The notes under the pieces were generated by a model. That model had not been told where the DNA came from. It searched no databases and was given only the letters and a program-made list of their open reading frames with translations. From contig JASCNX010000009.1 in the NCBI GenBank assembly GCA_029968055.1, forward strand, positions 33,680 through 97,679: a stretch of 64,000 bases of DNA, read 5' to 3'. The position numbers and the translations under genes are program-made. The DNA is from Xenophilus aerolatus. GTDB taxonomy: Bacteria > Pseudomonadota > Gammaproteobacteria > Burkholderiales > Burkholderiaceae_C. Below are positions 51,317 through 60,860 of the stretch, in pieces (position 1 is the first letter of the stretch; every line of letters starts with the position of its first letter).

Positions 51317-52129
51317 TCAGCTGCGGAAGCGGCGCCGCGTGAGCGCCAGCGCGACCCAGAAGGCCGCCACCGCGTAGACGGCCAGCACGGCGAGGTGCCG
51401 CCAGGGCGTTGCCGGCCACTGGTCCATGAACAGCGGGCGCACCAGCGCCACGGCGTTGGCCAGCGGCAGCCAGTGCGCGACCGCACGCACCACGCCGGGC
51501 AGCTGCTCCAGCGGAAAGAACACGCCCGACAGGAACATCATGGGCGTCATGAACAGGGTGAAGTAGTAGGTGAAGAAGTCGTAGCTCTTCGCCAGCGCAT
51601 TGAAGATCAGCGCGATGCTCGAGAACACCAGCCCGCAGCCGGCCAGCACGCACCAGGCGACGACGAGCTTCGGGCTGTGGCTGATGCCCAGCGCCAGCAT
51701 CACGAGCAGGATGGCCGTCACGGTGAAGAGCGACTTGAAGGCCGCCCACAGCATCTCGGCGAAGACCACGTCGTCCAGGCCCACGGGCGCGTTCATGATG
51801 CCGTCCCAGGTCTTCTGCACATGCATGCGCGAGAAGGCCGAGTACAGCGCCTCGAAGCTGGCGGCGTTCATCGCACTCATGCAGATCGAGCCGCTGGCCA
51901 GGAAGAGGATGTAGGGCACCGCGGTGCCGTTCACCTGCACGCTGCCCACCAGCGCGCCCATGCCGTAGCCGAAGGCCACCAGCCAGATCAGCGGCTCGGC
52001 GATGTTGCCGATGAGGCTGGGCACGGCGAGCTTGCGCCACACCAGCAGGTTGCGCAGGAACACCGGCGCCCAGCGGGCCGAGAGCTGCGGCGGGCGCCAG
52101 ATCGAGGGCGCGTCGTCAGCCGTCTTCAC
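51317..52129 (-). CDS. ABC-2 permease (NodJ-like exporter subunit)
   Basis: A 270-residue membrane protein with six hydrophobic segments. [19 protein letters not shown] and [20 protein letters not shown] are ABC-2 permease signatures as in NodJ. The start is a GTG at 52129, overlapping the ATPase gene by 14 bp, so its translation depends on the ATPase's. Together they would export a drug, lipid or polysaccharide; NodIJ-type pairs are common in betaproteobacteria without nodulation roles. Confidence 0.88.
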   Translation of the reverse strand: MKTADDAPSIWRPPQLSARWAPVFLRNLLVWRKLAVPSLIGNIAEPLIWLVAFGYGMGALVGSVQVNGTAVPYILFLASGSICMSAMNAASFEALYSAFSRMHVQKTWDGIMNAPVGLDDVVFAEMLWAAFKSLFTVTAILLVMLALGISHSPKLVVAWCVLAGCGLVFSSIALIFNALAKSYDFFTYYFTLFMTPMMFLSGVFFPLEQLPGVVRAVAHWLPLANAVALVRPLFMDQWPATPWRHLAVLAVYAVAAFWVALALTRRRFRS

Positions 52130-53048
52130 GGATCTGTCTCCCGGTGAGCTTCAGAAAGAGGTCTTCCAGGTTGGCCGGCCGGTGGAAGGTGCGCAGGCCG
52201 CCATGGGTGGCCATCAACGCATCGAGCAGGCGCCGTGCGTCCTGGGTGTAGAAGAAGACCGTCTCGCCGCTGACTTCCACCCGCGCCGCGAGGCCGCGCA
52301 GCGCCGCATCGTCGGCCAGGGCCAGCGCGCCGGCGCCGTACACCTCGACCACGTCGGGCTCCAGGTGCTGCGCGATCAGCTCGCGCGGCTTGCCCTCGGC
52401 GATCTTGCGGCCATGGTCGATCACCAGCAGGCGCGAGCACAGGCGCTCCGCCTCGTCCATGAAGTGCGTCGTCAGCAGGATCGACTTGCCCTGCTGCAGC
52501 AGGGTCTGCAGGCGCTCCCACATCAGGTGGCGCGCCTGCGGGTCCAGGCCGGTGGTGGGCTCGTCGAGGATCAGCAGGTCGGGGTCGTTCACGAGTGCGC
52601 GGGCCAGCGACAGGCGCCGGCGCATGCCGCCGGAGAGCTCGCCGGGCTTGGCGTCGGCCTTGTGCGACAGCGCCGCGAACTCCAGCAGCCGGGGCACGCG
52701 CTCGGCGAAGGCACGGCCGCCGAGGCCGAAGTAGCGGGCATAGACCACCAGGTTCTCGGCGCAGGTGAAGTCCGGGTCGAGCGAATCGAACTGCGACACC
52801 ACGCCCAGCCGGGCCTTGATGGCGCGCGCATCGCGCGGCATGCGCAGGCCGCCGAGCGCCTCGATCCCGCCCTCGTCGGCGGCGGTCAGGCCCAGGCACA
52901 TGCGGATGGTGGTGGTCTTGCCTGCGCCGTTGGGCCCGATCACGCCAAGGCATTCGCCGGCGGCGATCTCGAACGAGAGGTCGTCGACGACCGTGTGGTC
53001 GCCGTAGCGCTTGCGCAGGTGTCGCGCCTGGAAGAGGGGGGCTTGCAC
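52116..53048 (-). CDS. ABC exporter ATP-binding protein (NodI-like)
   Basis: A 310-residue ATPase. Walker A is [10 protein letters not shown] (residues 38-47), the signature is [15 protein letters not shown], and Walker B is [15 protein letters not shown]-terminal domain with [13 protein letters not shown] follows, as in NodI. The GTG at 53048 is the best start ([16 protein letters not shown]); no ATG precedes the first strand. It pairs with the permease at 51317. Confidence 0.9.
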   Translation of the reverse strand: MQAPLFQARHLRKRYGDHTVVDDLSFEIAAGECLGVIGPNGAGKTTTIRMCLGLTAADEGGIEALGGLRMPRDARAIKARLGVVSQFDSLDPDFTCAENLVVYARYFGLGGRAFAERVPRLLEFAALSHKADAKPGELSGGMRRRLSLARALVNDPDLLILDEPTTGLDPQARHLMWERLQTLLQQGKSILLTTHFMDEAERLCSRLLVIDHGRKIAEGKPRELIAQHLEPDVVEVYGAGALALADDAALRGLAARVEVSGETVFFYTQDARRLLDALMATHGGLRTFHRPANLEDLFLKLTGRQIREDG

Positions 53049-53095
53049 GCGGCGATTGTGGCAAAGCCGCCGGGGCCACCCCGTCGGACGGGGGC

Positions 53096-53989
53096 TCACA
53101 GCCGCAGGCCGCCGAACTCGCGCCGCATCCAGTCCACGAAGGCCCGCGTGCGCGCCGGCAGCAGCCGCGCGTGCGGGTAGATCACGCTCACCGGCCGCGG
53201 CGGCGGCTCGAAGTCCTCCAGCACCCTCTGCAGCCGCCCGTCGGCCACGTGCCCGAGCACCTGGTACGAGAAGAACATGCCCAGGCCCATGCCGGCGGCG
53301 CAGGCCTCGATGGCCGGCGCGAGGTGGTTGAACGCCAGGCGGCTGGTCACCGGCACGTTGAAGGCCTTGCCGCGCTCGTGGAAGGTCCAGTGCGAGGGGC
53401 CGTCCGCCCGCCCGTGCACCACCGCCTCGTGCGCCAGTTCGCTCGGATGCGCCGGCGGCCCGCCGCGCGCGCGCAGCCAAGCGGGGCTGGCCACCACCAC
53501 GCGCCGGATCGTGCCCAGGCCCTGCGCCACCAGCGACGAGTCCTCCAGCGGGCTGATGCGGATGCCCACGTCGATGCCTTCCTCCAGCAGGTTGACGCTG
53601 CGGTCGTGCAGCAGCACGGTGCAGCGGATCTGCGGGTGCTGCTGCATGAAGCGCACGATCGCCGGAGCCACGTACATGTGGCCGAAGAGCACGGGCGCCG
53701 TCACGCTGAGATGGCCGGCCGGCTCGCGCGCCTCGTCGGTCAGCGCGCGGTCGGCGGCATCGGCCGCGAGCAGCACCTCGCGCGCGCTGGCCAGGTAGCG
53801 GCGTCCCTCGTCGGTCAGGGCGATGCGCCGCGTCGTGCGCTGGAAGAGTCGCGCGCCCAGGTGCGCCTCCAGCGCGGCGAGCGAGCGCACCACGGCGGGC
53901 AGCGAGCTGCCCATGGCGTCGGCCGCGCGCGTGAGGCTGCCCTGCTCGGCGATCTGCACGAAGGTGTGCATGGCTTTGAGTCGGTCCAT
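53096..53989 (-). CDS. LysR-family transcriptional regulator
   Basis: A 297-residue LysR protein. The N-terminus [20 protein letters not shown] is the CrgA/aromatic-type start, with the helix-turn-helix in [20 protein letters not shown]. The effector domain contains [18 protein letters not shown]. It is divergent from the GST gene at 54101 and probably controls it. The gap between the two is 111 bp. Confidence 0.92.
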   Translation of the reverse strand: MDRLKAMHTFVQIAEQGSLTRAADAMGSSLPAVVRSLAALEAHLGARLFQRTTRRIALTDEGRRYLASAREVLLAADAADRALTDEAREPAGHLSVTAPVLFGHMYVAPAIVRFMQQHPQIRCTVLLHDRSVNLLEEGIDVGIRISPLEDSSLVAQGLGTIRRVVVASPAWLRARGGPPAHPSELAHEAVVHGRADGPSHWTFHERGKAFNVPVTSRLAFNHLAPAIEACAAGMGLGMFFSYQVLGHVADGRLQRVLEDFEPPPRPVSVIYPHARLLPARTRAFVDWMRREFGGLRL

Positions 53990-54100
53990 GCGCCATTAGA
54001 CCGAAAAGCGGAGCAGTGTTGTGCGTGCCGCCCCATTCATCCGGCGGACGAATCAAAGAACAATCCGCCCATTGCCAACCGGCCTGCCCAGGAGCCCACC

Positions 54101-54745
54101 ATGTCCCATCCGCACCCCGCCACCCCGCTGCGCCTGTACGGTGCGCCCGTCTCGGGCCATGTGCACCGCGTGCGCCTGTTCCTGTCGATCCTCGGCCTGC
54201 CCTTCGAGGAGGAGGCGCTGGACCTGCGCGCCGGCGAACACAAGACGCCCGGCTTCCTCGCGCTCAACGCCTTCGGGCAGGTGCCGGTGCTGCGCGACGG
54301 CGACACCGTGGTGGCCGACTCCAACGCCATCCTCGTGTACCTCAATGCGCGCTACGCCCCCCACCCGGCACGCTGGCTGCCGGCCGATCCCCTTGGCGCG
54401 GCGCAAGTGCAGCGCTGGCTGTCGGTGGCGGCCGGGCCGCTGGCGTACGGGCCGGCCGCGGCGCGCGTGGTCGCGCTGTTCGGCCTGCCGACCGACCCGG
54501 CGGAACTGGTCGCGCGTTCGCAGCGCCTGCTGGCCGTCATGGACGCTCACCTGGCGCGGCAACCCTTCCTGGCGGCGGGCCACGCGACGCTGGCCGATCT
54601 CGCCCACTACGCCTATGTGGTTCGCGCGCCGGAAGGCGGCGTGTCGCTGCAGCCGCATGCGGCCCTGCGCGACTGGCTGGCCCGCGTCGAGGCGCTGCCG
54701 GGCTTCGTGCCGATGCCCGAGACGGCTGCGACGCCGGCCGCCTGA
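54101..54745 (+). CDS. Glutathione S-transferase
   Basis: A 214-residue GST. The thioredoxin-like N-domain has [33 protein letters not shown] (with the cis-Pro) and the [20 protein letters not shown] motif that binds glutathione. The C-terminal helical domain includes [31 protein letters not shown] ribosome-binding site precedes the ATG. The first-helix catalytic Ser or Cys is probably in [10 protein letters not shown] (Ser18). It is followed by a PNPOx-like gene 20 bp downstream. Confidence 0.93.
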   Translation: MSHPHPATPLRLYGAPVSGHVHRVRLFLSILGLPFEEEALDLRAGEHKTPGFLALNAFGQVPVLRDGDTVVADSNAILVYLNARYAPHPARWLPADPLGAAQVQRWLSVAAGPLAYGPAAARVVALFGLPTDPAELVARSQRLLAVMDAHLARQPFLAAGHATLADLAHYAYVVRAPEGGVSLQPHAALRDWLARVEALPGFVPMPETAATPAA

Positions 54746-54765
54746 AACTCCCCAGGGACCCGACC

Positions 54766-55707
54766 ATGACCACACAGCCGACCCTCGGCGAAGTCTTCCA
54801 CGCCGGCGAGCGCGCGCTGCAGGCCGAAGACGGCGTGCGCGAGCAGCTCGCCATGGTGGGCACGCGGGTGATCCGCGACCACATGCCGCAGCAGCACCGC
54901 GACTTCTTCGCGCAACTGCCCTTGCTCGTGCTGGGCAGCGTCGATGCCCAGGGCCAGCCCTGGGCCAGCGTGCTGGCAGGCGCGCCCGGCTTCGTGCAGG
55001 CGCCCGATGCGCGCACCCTGCGCGTCGGTGCGCTGCCGGCGGCCAACGACCCGCTGGCCGCCGCGCTGTCGACCGGCGCGCCGCTGGGCGTGCTCGGCAT
55101 CGAACTGCCCACGCGCCGGCGCAACCGCATGAACGGCACGGTGTCGGCGCGCGACGCCGCGGGCTTCACCATCGACGTGCAACAGAGCTTCGGCAACTGC
55201 CCGCGCTACATCCAGGCGCGCGCGCCGACGGCGGTGCCGGCGCGCCAACCTGCGGCCACCGAGCGGCTCGCGCGGCTCGACGACGAGGCCCACCGCCTCA
55301 TCGCCGGGGCCGACACCTTCTTCATCGCGACCGCGCACCCGGCGGCAGGCCACGGCACGGCGCGCGACGAAGGGGTGGACGTGTCGCACCGCGGCGGCGC
55401 CCCCGGCTTCGTGCTACCCCTGGGCGAGGGCGAACTGGCGGTGCCGGACTTCGACGGCAACCGCTTCTTCAACACCCTGGGCAACCTCCTGCTGCAGCCG
55501 GCCGCCGGGCTGCTGTTCATCGACTTCGAAAGCGGCGACCTGCTGCACGTGCAGGTGCGGGGCCACATCGAGACCGACGGCGCGGTGAGGGCGCGCATGC
55601 CGCCGGTCGAGCGCTGGCTGCGCTTCGAGGTGACCGGCGCGCTGCGCCGCCGCGCGGCCCTGCCGCTGCGCTGGGGGCCGGCGGCGCTGTCGCCTTACCT
55701 GCCCTAA
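54766..55707 (+). CDS. PNPOx-like FMN-binding split-barrel protein
   Basis: A 313-residue protein with two split-barrel-like regions: LLVLGSVDAQGQPWASVLAG (residues about 50-70) and FFIATAHPAAGHGTARDEGV with VSHRGGAPGFV (residues about 185-215). The second has the RGG-type flavin region of pyridoxamine-oxidase-like enzymes. The NCPRYIQAR segment is conserved in these MOSC/ferredoxin-linked or stand-alone PNPOx proteins. It is an operon partner of GST; a redox detoxification role is likely but unproved. Confidence 0.82.
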   Translation: MTTQPTLGEVFHAGERALQAEDGVREQLAMVGTRVIRDHMPQQHRDFFAQLPLLVLGSVDAQGQPWASVLAGAPGFVQAPDARTLRVGALPAANDPLAAALSTGAPLGVLGIELPTRRRNRMNGTVSARDAAGFTIDVQQSFGNCPRYIQARAPTAVPARQPAATERLARLDDEAHRLIAGADTFFIATAHPAAGHGTARDEGVDVSHRGGAPGFVLPLGEGELAVPDFDGNRFFNTLGNLLLQPAAGLLFIDFESGDLLHVQVRGHIETDGAVRARMPPVERWLRFEVTGALRRRAALPLRWGPAALSPYLP

Positions 55708-55783
55708 GGCGGGGCCACGGGCCGCATGCCTCGCAGGCGGGTGTGCGGACGTTGGCCCGTTGCGTCGGATCCCCTCTGGCGGC

Positions 55784-56209
55784 TCAATCCACCTTGGTCA
55801 TGAGGGAAGACAGGACGTAACGCTCCGGCAACGCCGAGCGGCTCCACGCCGGCTGTGTCCGGTTCTCGTACGCTTGCATCGACCGAAAGCCGCTCACGTT
55901 CCACCCGTAGGTCGTCGCCTGCTCCAATTCGATCACCGCATAGGGGCAAGTACGGGTCGGGGCATCGACAAGACGAAGCACCAGGCGCTTCGCGTCGTCG
56001 TCCAGCCGACGTTCCTGAATTTCATACCGCCGGGCTCTGCAGGTGCTGTAAGTCGACCTCCAATCGAGCGTTCCGCGCGCCAGGATCAGCGCGCCCGAAC
56101 AGGCGCGCCCTGTGCCCTCGAAGCGTCCCGCGAAGCGCGTGTCCGCCGCCGCCGGCGCGGCCAGCATGACCCCGGCCAAGACCCATCCCCCCAGTTGTGC
56201 TACCTGCAC
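55784..56209 (-). CDS. Small exported protein, unknown
   Basis: A 141-residue protein if started at the GTG at 56209, preceded by GAAGGG. This start sits inside the last codons of the 52-residue gene upstream, suggesting translational coupling; a TTG at 56239 is the alternative. The N-terminus VQVAQLGGWVLAGVMLAAPAAA is a signal peptide. The mature part, DTRFAGRFEGTGRACSGAL, has four cysteines (ACSGA, STCRARR, RTCPYA), probably disulfide-bonded. I do not recognise the family. Confidence 0.62.
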   Translation of the reverse strand: MQVAQLGGWVLAGVMLAAPAAADTRFAGRFEGTGRACSGALILARGTLDWRSTYSTCRARRYEIQERRLDDDAKRLVLRLVDAPTRTCPYAVIELEQATTYGWNVSGFRSMQAYENRTQPAWSRSALPERYVLSSLMTKVD

Positions 56210-56358
56210 ACCGGCCCTTCGCAGTCGTGGACATCCCAATCTGCATCGGCCTTGTCGATGCCGTCCTTCCAGGCATCGAAAGGGGATATCTTGCGTTCGG
56301 CCGTGGCCGATCTGGCGTGGGTGGACGGGCCGGCGGCCTGCCCGGTGGTTGCGGTCAT
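56200..56358 (-). CDS. Small 52-residue protein, possibly coupled leader gene
   Basis: I found this small gene by translating the minus strand: ATG at 56358, TAG at 56200. An AGGGAG ribosome-binding site sits 6-7 nt upstream of the ATG. The protein starts MTATTGQAAGPSTHARSATA and ends DWDVHDCEGPVCR; the second half is acidic (ISPFDAWKDGIDKADADWD). It overlaps the downstream exported-protein start by 10 bp. No family is recognised. The good ribosome-binding site and overlap support it. Confidence 0.55.
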   Translation of the reverse strand: MTATTGQAAGPSTHARSATAERKISPFDAWKDGIDKADADWDVHDCEGPVCR

Positions 56359-56553
56359 GTGGATCTCCCTGATTGTTTTTGCAGCCTACCAGCTTGCGGC
56401 GCGCAGGCCTGGACGTCGGGGGCAGGCCTCGCCAGGAAATGCATTGGCTGCCCGGCCACCTCTACGCACAGGAAGACGCAGAGCCGCACAATCGGCGCAG
56501 TGCGGCGCTGCATGCAGGGCGCCCTTTCTCAAAGTCGATCCGGAGGTCTTGCC

Positions 56554-56961
56554 ATGGCTCGTCCCGTGTCCCACTGCGCGCTGCGCACCGGCGTCCTGCT
56601 CTTCGCGATGGCGCTCGCCGGCCTGCCGGTCCTGGCCGAGCCGGCCTTCGATGGCGAGTGGACCGCGAGCTACACCTCGGGCGGCGGCAATGCGCGCGAG
56701 GCGGACGTGCGCATCGCGGGCCGCGAGGGGACCTGGGCGCTGCGGGCCCGGCCGGGCAAGGACAAGAAGGACCCGTGCGTGGGCCGGCCCTTCCCGCTGG
56801 TGCTCAGCGATGGCGGCCCGGGCGCAGCGGTGCTGCGCGTAGAGGCGTCGGCCACGGTGAGCGGCTGCGACGACCGCAGGCTGAACCTGAAGGTGGTCGA
56901 CGCGAAGACGCTGGCAGGCGAGTTCAGCAACGGCACCGCGGTCACGCTCACGCGGCGCTGA
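56554..56961 (+). CDS. Small exported protein, unknown
   Basis: A 135-residue protein. The ATG at 56554 follows CGGAGG at good spacing. The signal peptide is MARPVSHCALRTGVLLFAMA, cleaved around VLAEP. The mature protein is a single beta-rich domain beginning FDGEWTASYTSGGGNAREAD and ending LAGEFSNGTAVTLTRR, reminiscent of small lipocalin-like domains that report on an added side-chain. I do not recognise a named family. The 195 bp before it holds no other gene. Confidence 0.75.
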   Translation: MARPVSHCALRTGVLLFAMALAGLPVLAEPAFDGEWTASYTSGGGNAREADVRIAGREGTWALRARPGKDKKDPCVGRPFPLVLSDGGPGAAVLRVEASATVSGCDDRRLNLKVVDAKTLAGEFSNGTAVTLTRR

Positions 56962-57072
56962 GCGCCGGGACCCGACCGAAGAAGCGGGCCGCGTGCCCGC
57001 TTCCCGCGGCCCGGGCGACCATCGAATCGGTGGCAAGCCGGCCGCGTGCGGCGCCGAGCCGACAATCGGCCG

Positions 57073-58320
57073 ATGCCTTTCGCCTCCCTGGGCCTCGCGC
57101 CCGCCCTGGCCCGCGCGGCCGCCGACCACGGCTATGCCGCGCCCACCCCGATCCAGCAGGCCGCCATTCCGGCGCTGCTCGCAGGGCGCGACCTGCGCGG
57201 GCAGGCCCACACGGGTTCGGGCAAGACGGCGGCCTTCGTGCTGCCGCTGTTGCAGCGCTGGGCGCGGGCGCCGCAGCGCGCCGGCGACGGCCGGGCGCTG
57301 CACACGCTGGTGGTGGTGCCCACGCGCGAACTCGCCACCCAGGTGGCCGAGGCCTTCGGGCGCTTCGGGGCGGCGCTGGCCGTGCGTCCCAAGGTCGTGC
57401 GCGGCATCGGCGGCGTATCGATCAACCCGCAACTCATGGCACTGCGCGGCGGCGCCGACATCGTTGTGGGCACGCCGGGGCGGCTGCTCGACCTGGTGGA
57501 GCACAACGCGCTGCGGCTGTCGGCGGTACAGGCCCTGGTGCTCGACGAGGCGGACCGGCTGCTCGACCTGGGCTTTGCCGACGAGCTGGCGCGGCTGCTC
57601 GCGCTGCTGCCGGCGCGGCGCCAGACGGTGCTGCTATCCGCCACCTTCCCCGCGGCGGCGGCGGCCCTGGCCGACCGGTTGCTGCGCGAGCCGCTGGCCG
57701 TGGAAGGTGCCGCGCTGCCGGCCGACGCGCCCGACATCGCGCAGCGCGCCATCGCGGTCGATGCCGGGCGGCGCACGCAGCTGCTGCGCCACCTGCTGGC
57801 CACCGAGGGCTGGCCGCGCGCGCTGGTCTTCGTTGCCACCAAGCATGCCTGCGAGACGGTGGCCGACAAGCTGCGCAAGGCCGGCATCGCGGCCGAGCCG
57901 CTGCACGGCGTGCTGGGCCAGGGCAAGCGCGAGCAGGTGCTGGCGGATTTCAAGGCCGGGCGCGTGCGTGTGATGGTGGCGACCGACCTGGCCGCGCGCG
58001 GCATCGACATCGCCGAACTGCCGGTGGTGGTGAACTACGACCTCGCGCGCGCCGCTGCCGACCATGTGCATCGCATCGGCCGCACCGGCCGCGCCGGCGC
58101 GAGCGGCCTGGCCGTGAGCTTCGTGCCCGCGGCGGCGGAGGCGCATTTCCGCCTCATCGAAAAGCGCCAGGGCCGGCGCGTGCCGCGCGAGGAGGTGGCG
58201 GGGTTCGAACCGGTGGAGCAGGCGCCCGAGGCAGCGTCGGGCGGTGGCGGGGTGAAGGGCCGGCGGCCGAACAAGAAGGACAAGCTGCGCGCCGCGGCCG
58301 CGGCGAAGGGTCCGCCATGA
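57073..58320 (+). CDS. DEAD-box RNA helicase (RhlE-type)
   Basis: A 415-residue helicase. The Q motif FASLGLAPALARAAADHGY/PTPIQ, motif I AHTGSGKTAAF, Ia PTRELATQV, Ib GTPGRLLDL, II DEADRLLDLG, III SATFP, V TDLAARGIDI and VI HRIGRTGRAG are all present. A short basic tail (KGRRPNKKDKLRAAAAAK) replaces a long C-terminal extension. It unwinds RNA in ribosome assembly or mRNA turnover. Its stop overlaps the next gene's ATG (ATGA). Confidence 0.95.
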   Translation: MPFASLGLAPALARAAADHGYAAPTPIQQAAIPALLAGRDLRGQAHTGSGKTAAFVLPLLQRWARAPQRAGDGRALHTLVVVPTRELATQVAEAFGRFGAALAVRPKVVRGIGGVSINPQLMALRGGADIVVGTPGRLLDLVEHNALRLSAVQALVLDEADRLLDLGFADELARLLALLPARRQTVLLSATFPAAAAALADRLLREPLAVEGAALPADAPDIAQRAIAVDAGRRTQLLRHLLATEGWPRALVFVATKHACETVADKLRKAGIAAEPLHGVLGQGKREQVLADFKAGRVRVMVATDLAARGIDIAELPVVVNYDLARAAADHVHRIGRTGRAGASGLAVSFVPAAAEAHFRLIEKRQGRRVPREEVAGFEPVEQAPEAASGGGGVKGRRPNKKDKLRAAAAAKGPP

Positions 58321-58625
58321 CCCTCGACTACCTCGTCTTCGACTACAGCGAGGGCGACGACGACACCGGCCTGTTCGACGCGCTGGCCACCGTGGCGCCC
58401 GAGCGCGTCGCTGCGGTGCAGGCCGAGATCGATGCGGTGCTCGACTGGGCGGCGCGCTTTCCCGGCCCGCGCGGGCCGGTGGAGGAGGGTGGCGCCTGGG
58501 ACGCCGACCTGCAGGTGAGCGACGAGCCGGGCCGGCCGCCCAGGCGCAGCTTCACGCTCTCCATCGGTGGGGTGAGCGGCTTCTGCGAGGCATTTCGGGA
58601 GCGCTTTGGCGACGCGGTGGTCTGA
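58317..58625 (+). CDS. Conserved small hypothetical protein coupled to helicase
   Basis: A 102-residue acidic protein beginning MTLDYLVFDYSEGDDDTGLF, with an alpha-helical middle (APERVAAVQAEIDAVLDWA) and a C-terminal half RRSFTLSIGGVSGFCEAFRE. It overlaps the helicase stop codon by 4 bp, so it is translated with it. It has no signal peptide and no recognised domain. It looks like a real gene because its frame is maintained and its composition differs from antisense frames. Confidence 0.75.
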   Translation: MTLDYLVFDYSEGDDDTGLFDALATVAPERVAAVQAEIDAVLDWAARFPGPRGPVEEGGAWDADLQVSDEPGRPPRRSFTLSIGGVSGFCEAFRERFGDAVV

Positions 58626-58792
58626 GGGGGTCGGGCTGCGGGGGTGTTTGCCGTATCTACGCCAAGGTTGGAAATCGTTGCGCTCGCTCCGCTGTCGGGT
58701 TGGGTGGTTTGGGGCTTGCGAAGGGGGCTGATTACGGCGCTCGGGGTGGATCGGCCGGTACGGCGGGCGGGGGCGCTGGCGGCGGCCGCGGG

Positions 58793-58909
58793 CCTGCGTT
58801 CTCCGGCGCAGGCTCGCGCTGACTGGCTTGTTGTGCGGGCTGTGTGCTCGCTGTCCATCGACGTGCTTGGGGGACTGCACGGCGCCGCGAATGGCGCCTG
58901 CGCCCGCAG
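58793..58909 (+). repeat. Composite repeat, left unit
   Basis: This unit begins CTGCGTTCTCCGGCGCAGGC and ends GCGAATGGCGCCTGCGCCCG. The same sequence recurs inverted at 59090-59207; the outer 25-30 bp at each end are nearly identical and the middle (with GTGTGCTCGC and TCGACG) is diverged. Confidence 0.85.
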
Positions 58910-58974
58910 GCCCGCGACCGCCGCCCTGAACCGCTGTGCTTCACTTTTTTCTTTCCCTCTTCGAGTGCCCCATC

Positions 58975-59036
58975 CCCGTTCGCGCTGAGCCTGTCGAAGC
59001 GCTGCGCAAGGCTTCGACAAGCTCAGCCCGAACGGG
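58975..59036. repeat. CTGAGCCTGTCGAAGC hairpin
   Basis: The arms CCCGTTCGCGCTGAGCCTG... and the complement ending ...GCTCAGCCCGAACGGG are 26 bp each with two mismatches, around a 10-nt loop. The GGGCTGAGCTTGTCGAAGC palindrome is a frequent intergenic repeat in many proteobacteria. Here it is the centre of the composite inverted repeat. Confidence 0.85.
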
Positions 59037-59089
59037 TGGGGAGGGATGCCGGCCGATCGTGCGCCCGGTCCAGGCCGGTGGTGCCGGTG

Positions 59090-59207
59090 TGCGGGCGCAG
59101 GCGCCATTCGCGGCGCCGTGCAGTGCCGAAAGCGCGTCGATTCCAGGCGAGCACATCCCCAGCACCGCACGACAGTCAGCGCGAGCCTGCGCCGGAGAAC
59201 GCATACC
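59090..59207 (-). repeat. Composite repeat, right (inverted) unit
   Basis: This is the reverse complement of the 58793-58909 unit, with the strongest match at GCGGGCGCAGGCGCCATTCG and at GCGCGAGCCTGCGCCGGAGA. With the central hairpin the whole 58793-59207 block is a nested inverted repeat that could extrude as a long cruciform or fold as RNA. Confidence 0.85.
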
Positions 59208-59373
59208 GGCACCGCCGGCCGGGTTCAAGACCCAAGCCCTTCGCTCACCCCTCCCGGGCCCGACGCACACCCCCAGAAGCAATCCGCTCACCCTCCCAGA
59301 CCCTTTGCTCACCCGCGACCCAGCGCCGGCCCAAGGCACCAAGCGCATCCATCTGAAGAAGCAGGAGCGCAAC

Positions 59374-60180
59374 TCAGCGCGGCAGCGCCCGCTGCTGCGC
59401 AATCACCAGCAGCCCGTCCATGATGAGCGACTCGACCAGCTCGAACTCGACCGACATCGACGGCGCCATCTTCCAGCCCGCACCGCCCGTCATGTAGCAG
59501 GCCGGCTCGGCGCCGCAATGCTTGCGCACGTGCTGCACCATGCGCTCCACCGCGCCGGCAATCGCGTACGTGCCGCCGCTGGTCAGGGCGTCGCTGGTGT
59601 TGGTCGGGAACTCGCGCACCTCGCCGGTGGGCACGTGCAATCCTGCGGTGCCCGACTCGAGCGCGCGCAGCATGATGCCGTGGCCCGGCAGGATCAGGCC
59701 GCCGAGGAAGGTGCCTTCGGCGTCGATGGCCTCGACCGTCACGGCCGTGCCCACCATCACCACCACCATCGGGCGCGGCGCCCCGCCCCGCGCCGCCTGC
59801 GCGGCCAGCATGCGGTGGCGCGCCCCGATCATCGCGACCCAGCGGTCGGCGCCCAGGCGCGTCGGGTGGTCGTAGCCGTTGGTCAGGCCCGCCTCGGCGC
59901 CGCTGGAGACGACCCAGCGCGGCGCGAAGTCGAAGGCCTCGCCCATCTGTTCCTCGGCGCGCCGGCGCACCGCGTCGCCGGCCACCACGCAGCCGAGCAT
60001 GGCGGTGGGCGTGGCGGGCAGTTCGGCCCACGGGCCTTCGCTCAGCCGCTCGATGTGGTCGAGGAACTCGGCGCCCTGCGCCAGCACGGTGGAACCCGGC
60101 TCGCCCTGGGCGTAGAGGGCCCACTTCAGGCGCGTGTTGCCGATGTCGATGGCGAGGAATGCGGTCTGCATGGGCGGCAT
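59374..60180 (-). CDS. coaX: Type III pantothenate kinase
   Basis: A 268-residue CoaX, which phosphorylates pantothenate in coenzyme A synthesis. The phosphate-binding motif [12 protein letters not shown] starts at residue 12, with [12 protein letters not shown] and [20 protein letters not shown] as the other core motifs. Start: MPPM at 60180 or [11 protein letters not shown] at 60171; the second may be the true start because family proteins usually begin just before the first strand. CoA supply fits the many acyl-CoA genes in the window. Confidence 0.95.
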   Translation of the reverse strand: MPPMQTAFLAIDIGNTRLKWALYAQGEPGSTVLAQGAEFLDHIERLSEGPWAELPATPTAMLGCVVAGDAVRRRAEEQMGEAFDFAPRWVVSSGAEAGLTNGYDHPTRLGADRWVAMIGARHRMLAAQAARGGAPRPMVVVMVGTAVTVEAIDAEGTFLGGLILPGHGIMLRALESGTAGLHVPTGEVREFPTNTSDALTSGGTYAIAGAVERMVQHVRKHCGAEPACYMTGGAGWKMAPSMSVEFELVESLIMDGLLVIAQQRALPR

Positions 60181-60214
60181 TATTCCCGTGGCGCGCGGGC
60201 GCGATGCGCGCCGC

Positions 60215-60640
60215 TCAGTTCTGTTTCCACGGCAGCCCGCGCCGGCGCCAGCCGCCCTGGTTGCCGCGGTGGCCGTCGGCGTCGGCGTCGCCCTCGAAGC
60301 CTTCGAGGATGTTGTAGGCCGTCACGCCCAGCTCGGCGGCGCGCCTGGCGGCGGCCACCGAGCGCACGCCGCTGCGGCACAGCAGCACGGCCTTGCCGCC
60401 CGCGGGCACCGCGGCGCGCAGGCCGGCGTCGAAGTCCGGGTTCAGCGCCATGCCCGGCCACTGCTTCCAGGCCAGCGGCACGGCGCCCGGCACGAAGCCC
60501 ACCCATTCGCGCTCGGCGTCGGTGCGCACGTCCACCAGCACGGCCTCGCCGCTGGCGAGCCAGCGGGCGGCGGTCTCGGGCGTCACGTCGCCGGCGTAGC
60601 CCTCGGCGGGGCGGATGTCGTCTCGATCGTCGGTGGTCAT
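60215..60640 (-). CDS. Rhodanese-like sulfurtransferase
   Basis: A 141-residue single rhodanese domain. The active-site loop is C88-R-S-G-V-R-S in [14 protein letters not shown], and [16 protein letters not shown] is the CH2A-type motif. The start at 60640 follows GAGGAAGCCTGCCC. It may transfer sulfane sulfur to thiols or cyanide. It lies 34 bp upstream of coaX on the same strand and so could be in one operon. Confidence 0.92.
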   Translation of the reverse strand: MTTDDRDDIRPAEGYAGDVTPETAARWLASGEAVLVDVRTDAEREWVGFVPGAVPLAWKQWPGMALNPDFDAGLRAAVPAGGKAVLLCRSGVRSVAAARRAAELGVTAYNILEGFEGDADADGHRGNQGGWRRRGLPWKQN

Positions 60641-60860
60641 GGGCAGGCTTCCTCGATGCAGGGATATGCATTGTGGCCATGGCCGGGCGCGGTGTGCGTT
60701 CAGGCGCTTCGGCCGAGGGGTCGCGAAGGTGACGAACCCGGCCGCAGCGACCGCCCTGGCGGCGCTGCGGACCGATCGCACCGGTCGGCGCCGGGCCGCC
60801 CGGCCCGCCGCGGCCTGCCGGCTACAGTGCGGCGGCGGGCCGACCCGCGGAGACCTGGAC

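Larger units (their letters stand above)
58626..59373. other. 748-bp non-coding gap filled with inverted repeats
   Basis: This gap between the helicase unit and coaX contains a composite repeat: a roughly 117-bp unit at 58793-58909, an internal hairpin at 58975-59036, and the same unit inverted at 59090-59207. I see no credible gene; open frames in it read only repeat-derived Arg/Ala/Pro-rich translations. Confidence 0.75.

Noticed and set aside
51317..53048. True nodulation nodIJ genes
   Set aside because: Only the ABC exporter pair is present with no other nod genes; NodIJ-like pairs are widespread in betaproteobacteria.
58844..59356. Open frames across the composite repeat before coaX
   Set aside because: They read the two inverted units as similar Arg/Ala/Pro-rich peptides and have no plausible start.
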